Assembly (NCBI GenBank): GCA_015680905.1 | Contig: CM027383.1 | Span: forward strand, 92,268,001-92,332,000 | Length of the DNA: 64,000 nucleotides | Source: Coptis chinensis | Lineage: Eukaryota; Streptophyta; Magnoliopsida; Ranunculales; Ranunculaceae | Direction: 5' to 3' | In this document: positions 59,301-64,000 of the stretch, one piece after another | How positions within the stretch are numbered: the stretch's first letter is position 1 | Layout: each line of letters begins with the position of its first letter | Program-made: the position numbers and the translations under genes | Notes under the pieces: model-generated | Database searches by the model: none | Told to the model about the DNA's origin: nothing | What the model saw: the letters and a program-made list of their open reading frames with translations, nothing else

Positions 59301-61097
59301 AGGCAAAAACTACAGTGGATTTGAAGAGAACGTCTGGCGCAGCTGATCGTGGACATTGGTAGGTTGAACGATTATGCCTTATTAATCGCAAGAAGGTTGC
59401 TCGGGATGCTACCAAAGCCTATGATGTTCGGATGCAGATTTCGTGGAACCGGAGGCCGACTACAACGCTTTGAAGACAGATCATGCACGCCGCCGTCTTA
59501 CCTCGGGGGTAGACGGGTGCCGGGAGGAATTAATAGTGCTCTGTTGCATTTCAGAGGTTTTGCCCGCGATCGTGATATCGCGAACCCGATGCTACCGTGC
59601 ACGATGCATTGATGAGTTTAGAGCTGGATGGAGTATCTGTGATAGTGACTGGTACGGATGCTGAGATTGATGAATCGCTTCAGCCAGGAGAACTAATTAT
59701 GGAGCCCGGAGGTGGCGATTTGTAATTTTGCTTTTAGTCTTTGTCGCCTTATAAGGCGTGATATAAATTTGGTTTCTGGGGTAACCTGGGCAGTTCGTCT
59801 TGTTACCTATATGCTTAAGTACAAAGAACGACCTGGTGCTCCGTTCTGTGCTGGGGTATTCAGGTGGTAAGGAAGGTTATTTAACCGGGTTGGATTTCCT
59901 GAGTAATCTCAGCAACCCGGTTAACGTATTATTTTGCTATCTTGCTAATATAGATCGGTGCTTGTGCGTATGCCATGACTGTTGCTTTTTTCTTTATTAC
60001 TGCTTGCTCAACTATAATTGTGTGTGGTGACGGTGCATGTGGCGAAGAATGGTAGGTATGTTGTAATGACAACTTCTCGACGTCTGGCTGAGATGTTTGC
60101 ATGAGCGTTGTGTTGTTAAATTATCTGCAGCTCTGAGGTGGTGCTCGTAATGTGAGGATCGATTCGGGCCCATTTCTGTGATGCAATTCAAACGCCGTGT
60201 TTCGTGCGCTAACGGTAGTGTTCGCTAGCGTGCTTGACCGTGGAGGGATCTGGCCGGTTCAAGGAATGTAATGATGGCATGGCAGATGGCGTTTGGCGCC
60301 TCAAAGGTAATTAAGAGGCTTTAGGAAAAAGCGTTTCCTTTTGAATAAAACGGCTTATCACGCGGACCAAGACAAGTATTTGCTTGCCTTCTTCCGAAGC
60401 TTCAGTCTGCCTACTTGCTCTGCTCATTTGCTGTGCCTCTCCTCCATTGCCGTTTACCCAGGTACGTTTATTCTCTTCTGTGAGGATTCTCTTGTTGATA
60501 AAAGGTTGGGGTAAAACTATAGCTCTCGTGACAAGACGCGTTTGTGCTCTAGGTTGTTATCATGGCGAGATGTCGTCCGTATGCGAGGGGAAGGAACAGC
60601 ATGAGGGAAACTTCTCCGCTGATAATGGAAGAGATGGAGTTTCAACCGCACGTGCATGGTGATCGCGGGAAGAGGAAAGGCGATCTTTGTAGAGACGAAG
60701 AGTCATAAAAGCGTTTAGGAGGAGGCGCCCCAATCGGGCGGCATTGTCTTTAGGTCGCCCGTGAACGGTAAAGCGACAATCGGGTCGTCCACAACTGCGG
60801 AGTGTAGCGACTGGGGCAAGGGCAAAGCCATCGGTGTGAGCTCGTCCCTTCGTCGACTTATTTGTGGTGATGTGGGGAGCGAAGTTCTACTAATGGGAGG
60901 ATCTGGAAAGCATTATGTATGGTGAAACGATCGAAGCTTCCACTCGGCACCCATGGCGACCCGGTGTCGGAAGGGGATCGATCTTGGATGGTGACAAGGC
61001 AGAGGTGAAGGATGAGGACATGGACACGCTACTGGGGACGATGGATATGGCCGCTTGTTTGGTCAACCGTTCGACGACTGCAGACTGCTCAGGATCC
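56391..61097 (+). mobile_element. Gag-like LTR-retroelement region, copy B and continuation (fossil)
   Basis: Duplicate of 35991-40065 up to 60473, then continuing to 61097. An LTR-like stretch comes first, then a coding-like region beginning MSDSDDTRSEEVREIS at 57373. A basic segment KKRPRKPRRWNAEEPKVR lies near 59180-59240. One coding-like segment ends in the acidic GELIMEPGGGDL at about 59725. After 60473 a coding-like stretch with DGDKAEVKDEDMDTLLG (about 60990) runs into the chromovirus LTR at 61098. Family uncertain (gypsy-like gag domain suspected); many breaks. Confidence 0.45.
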
Positions 61098-63663
61098 TGA
61101 CACACATTCAGGAGTGGACTAAACTCTCACTCCTCGCATCTAAAACCTCATCGAGGTAGCATGTAACCCCACACAAGCTAATCACCATACAGCGTGACAC
61201 ATACAAGCATGGTTATCTAGAAAAGTAGAAAAGGAATTCCCGGACTACATCCAGTGATGCATCCCTTTAAAGGTGGCCCACCACCTCGAAAGGTGTACAC
61301 CACAGTTGGAATCCTAGAGCGAACTGCCGTCTCCGGAATTTCGACAACAGTTCCTTCTTTATAGGAATTCACAATTCCTTTTCTAAATCCCCTCGTGATA
61401 AGCATAGTAATATCTATATATATACTCGTATTACCGATTGTTTTCAAATACTCTATTTACATATTTAGTTTTTCTTTTTAAAACTGTTGGTTCTTTATGT
61501 GTGAGTTCCTGGATTTCCCACCATCGAGTAAAAACAACCTATGACTCCCAAACGGGCCAGTCATAGTAAATAACAACCGATGATTCCCAAACGGCGAATC
61601 ATCGTAAATAACCACGAAACTCTATCCCGGGGACAATCCAGAACCTCACACATATTTACAAACAACCCGGGTAATCCTCACCCACATACAAAATCCATCT
61701 CTCTGTCTCCCCATCCGAGACAAAGACGAAACCCTTCCCAAAACCAGGTTTTTCTCTTTTTAACAAAGAAAGCAAATCTCCGCTACCCGATTTTTACCAA
61801 AAACCATTTCATACGAAAGCTATCTATATATACTGGGTTTATATCGAGGAAATCTGATTGCAAAACATGAATATCATATATACATGCATGGTTGATAAGC
61901 AACTATCTATTTCCTATTTAAACAATTCAAATCATGCATGAAAATAAGCAGACTATATATTGGTATGTAGGTTCCTACCTTAGCAAGCTCCGTTCTCCTC
62001 AAGCCCACTTAACTAAATCCAGCCCGCTTAACCGAATCCAACTCCTATAAAATCATATAAGCCCAATCGTAAATCTATTAGAACCCGAAGAAGACAATTA
62101 ATATTTCCTTTCAACATAAGTCGAAAGAAATAATTACTCGTTGATTATATTAACCACTAACGTAATTATTAACGTACTACCCTTCTAGTTACCAAAAGTT
62201 TTGTTCTAGACTGCTATAGGCCACCACAAACCGTTACAGAACACCGACAAAATTTGTTGTCGAGGCGGTCGACTTCTGAGCCATTTCGATTCTTACATAT
62301 ATTTTCTCAGTAACTTAACCCCTTTAGATGCTTCGTATTCACTCTCCTCCCATCCCACCCAAATTTCCATTTGTAATAAGATCCCAATCCAAGTCCAAAT
62401 TTCCACTACAACCCATTCCCACCCTTCCGGTTCATATTAAATCTAATAACAATTCTTTCACCGTTGTTCCTTATCAATCGTGCATTCTTGAATCAAATCC
62501 TAAACAAGTTTAGACTAACATAACTTCTTTAAATTAAAGTGAATATAGCAATTCTTACCGAGTCAGCAAGCAAAATCGCTCCTAGCTTGTCGCTCCACCA
62601 AAATCGCTCCACTTTGTCGCCACCCACAACCGCCGTCGACATAACATAAAACCACCCCATTCAATTATCTTTCATCCAATACCACTAATTAACTTCGAAA
62701 TCGAGTTTACACTATTGATTTGTGCTTAAATTCACTAACCTTTTTGAAAACACGACGACTCCAAGAATTTTTTGCTCCACCACTATTTCCTCCACTTTAA
62801 CTCCTCCAAACCGCCCTTTGCCGACCTTCAACACCCCAACACAATCAATTTCAGCATTACAACCTCAAGCAATGAAATTGAAGCTAACTATTTATTTGAA
62901 ACGAATTCAAAAACTCACCTCTCAAAAATACGCCAATTCCAACGTTTTTGAATCCCCCACACTTGCTTTGAGTGTTGTTAGGGATTAGTTGTTCAATTCT
63001 TAGGTTGAATCGGTTGGAAGGAATTCACTCACCGTCGCTTAATTTGGCCGGGATGCTCGAATTTCCAAGAGATTTAGAATTCTCTCACTTCATTCTAGTG
63101 TTTCTAGGTTTGAGGCGAAGAATTTATGGTTGGATCGATGGAAATTGAGAGAATTTTGATTTCTCCTAGGGTTTTGAAAGGTGCGAAATGGGGAAGAAGA
63201 GGCGATTTGATTTCGCGTTTTTTTTTTTTTTTTTTTTTTTTCTATTTGGGTCGCGATATATTTAGGCCCAAGCCCAATATATCCTAATTATACTTAACGC
63301 CCTACTTAGACTCCTAACCACTAACGAATTTGACGCCGCGTCGTGTAATTATTTTTCCGCTCATCTCGCTAAATTTAATCTTCTATATTCTATCTCACCG
63401 CGATGCTATAATGATGACCCAATCATGCGTGTAAGCTGTTAACTTCGTGCCGCCTTTCAAGACTTGAAAACCGCTTAACCGCCATTTTTGGTCAAATTTC
63501 AGTATAAGATTTGCTCATCTAACGGGGCTTAGGAGTCGGAGTTAAGTTTCAATGAAGTTACGACGTTTGAAAATATAAACCCGACGACCAATTTACATAA
63601 ATGACCCTAGATTTATTATGAAATTTACAAAAATACCCTTTAATAATAATTCAGGTCTTTACA
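61098..63663 (-). repeat. LTR of a chromovirus-type gypsy element, minus strand
   Basis: About 2.57 kb. On the minus strand it begins TGTAAAGACCTGAA at 63663, right after a purine run AAGGAGGGTAGGA, and ends GAATGTGTGTCA at 61098, fitting TG...CA. A TATA-like CAGTATATATAGATAGC lies near 61820-61835 on the minus strand, and a T-run at 63219-63241. The long LTR and the adjacent pol end suggest the Tekay/Del lineage. This is the 3' LTR. Its outer end meets the gag-like region at 61097; the 5-bp duplication cannot be tested because the other end is outside the window. Confidence 0.7.
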
Positions 63664-64000
63664 TCCTACCCTCCTTAAAAGAAAATTTCGATCCCTCGAA
63701 ATTAAATCATACCTTATTTCTAACAATTCTCGGATATTGTTGCCCTCATGAACTTCTTTCTCCCATGTTGCTTCCTCCACGTTGTGATTTCTCCATAAGA
63801 CCTTTTACCAATGGAATGACCTTGGACTTGATCTCTTCTCTCGTGATCTAAGATCTGAACTGGCCCTTCCGGATAGGTAATGTCTTTTTCCAACTCCAAC
63901 GATTCCAAATCAACAACATGTAGTGGATCCGGCTCATACTTGCGCAGCATCGAGATATGGAACACGTTATGGACACGTGATAGCCTTTCTGGTAGCTCGA
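63664..64000 (-). pseudogene. Chromovirus pol, C-terminal end (partial at window edge; fossil)
   Basis: Minus-strand sequence at 63965-63720 starts FHISMLRKYEPDPLHVVD and includes DITYPEGPVQILDHERR, characteristic of the segment between integrase and chromodomain in plant gypsy chromoviruses (usual form VFHVSMLRKY-PDP-HV). The region continues beyond the right edge of the window. The polypurine run and LTR follow immediately, placing this at the 3' end of the element. Whether the element is whole cannot be judged from here; the visible part looks broken. Confidence 0.75.

Larger units (their letters stand above)
40066..60473. repeat. 20.4-kb tandem duplication, copy B
   Basis: Second unit, about 80 bp shorter than copy A. 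It carries the Athila tail and 3' LTR, the right part of the Mutator-like element, fold-back MITE 2, the hairpin, the right end of the hAT-like element, the LINE 5' half, a full L1, the SET fragment and the gag-like region, in the same order and orientation. Confidence 0.95.

Noticed and set aside
19578-60473. Two independent LINE and Athila insertions
   Set aside because: Unrelated flanking elements match in the same order and orientation, so a block duplication explains them.

Overview
This is a transposon-packed, AT-rich stretch of nuclear DNA from a flowering plant, most likely a eudicot. It holds no intact host gene. The evidence is Athila-type Ty3/gypsy LTR elements, plant L1 LINEs with the DUF4283 / zinc-knuckle / endonuclease-RT / RNase H layout, a Mutator-like element with long terminal arms, fold-back MITEs in (TA)n tracts, and a fragment of a plant SUVH-type SET-domain gene.

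Layout. 1-3557 is the 3' part of one Athila element ending in an LTR. From about 4600 to 26100 there is a nest. The oldest layer is a minus-strand L1 whose halves lie at about 4610-6929 and 25514-26105. They are separated by a hAT-like element (6930-25513; short matching ends and an 8-bp target duplication). Inside it lie (TA)n tracts, two fold-back MITEs and a Mutator-like element with roughly 200-bp inverted arms (7463-7661 and 23799-23996). An Athila element (7663-22540) sits inside the last. To the right follow a second L1 on the plus strand (about 27600-33260), AT-rich tandem repeats, a minus-strand SET-domain fragment (35546-35990), and a poorly preserved gag-like retroelement region (35991-40065).

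The interval 19578-40065 then repeats in tandem as 40066-60473, joined at about 40065/40066. After the second copy the gag-like region runs on to 61097, where the LTR of a minus-strand chromovirus-type gypsy element begins (61098-63663; the end of its pol region reaches the window edge).

The most important observation concerns how the two 20.4-kb copies differ. Over kilobases they are nearly identical, and the differences cluster at CAG and CTG trinucleotides, replaced by odd strings such as TCG or CGT rather than by simple C-to-T changes. Which copy looks damaged alternates along the length. CAG/CTG is the CHG context heavily methylated in plant transposons, so I infer miscalled methylated cytosines in a long-read consensus and a possible false tandem duplication. 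Much of the apparent decay of the LINEs, and the CG-rich look of 36-40 kb and 57-61 kb, may therefore be artefact. Biologically, the most interesting item is the SET-domain fragment: a piece of the kind of enzyme that silences transposons, lying inside silenced-looking transposon DNA.
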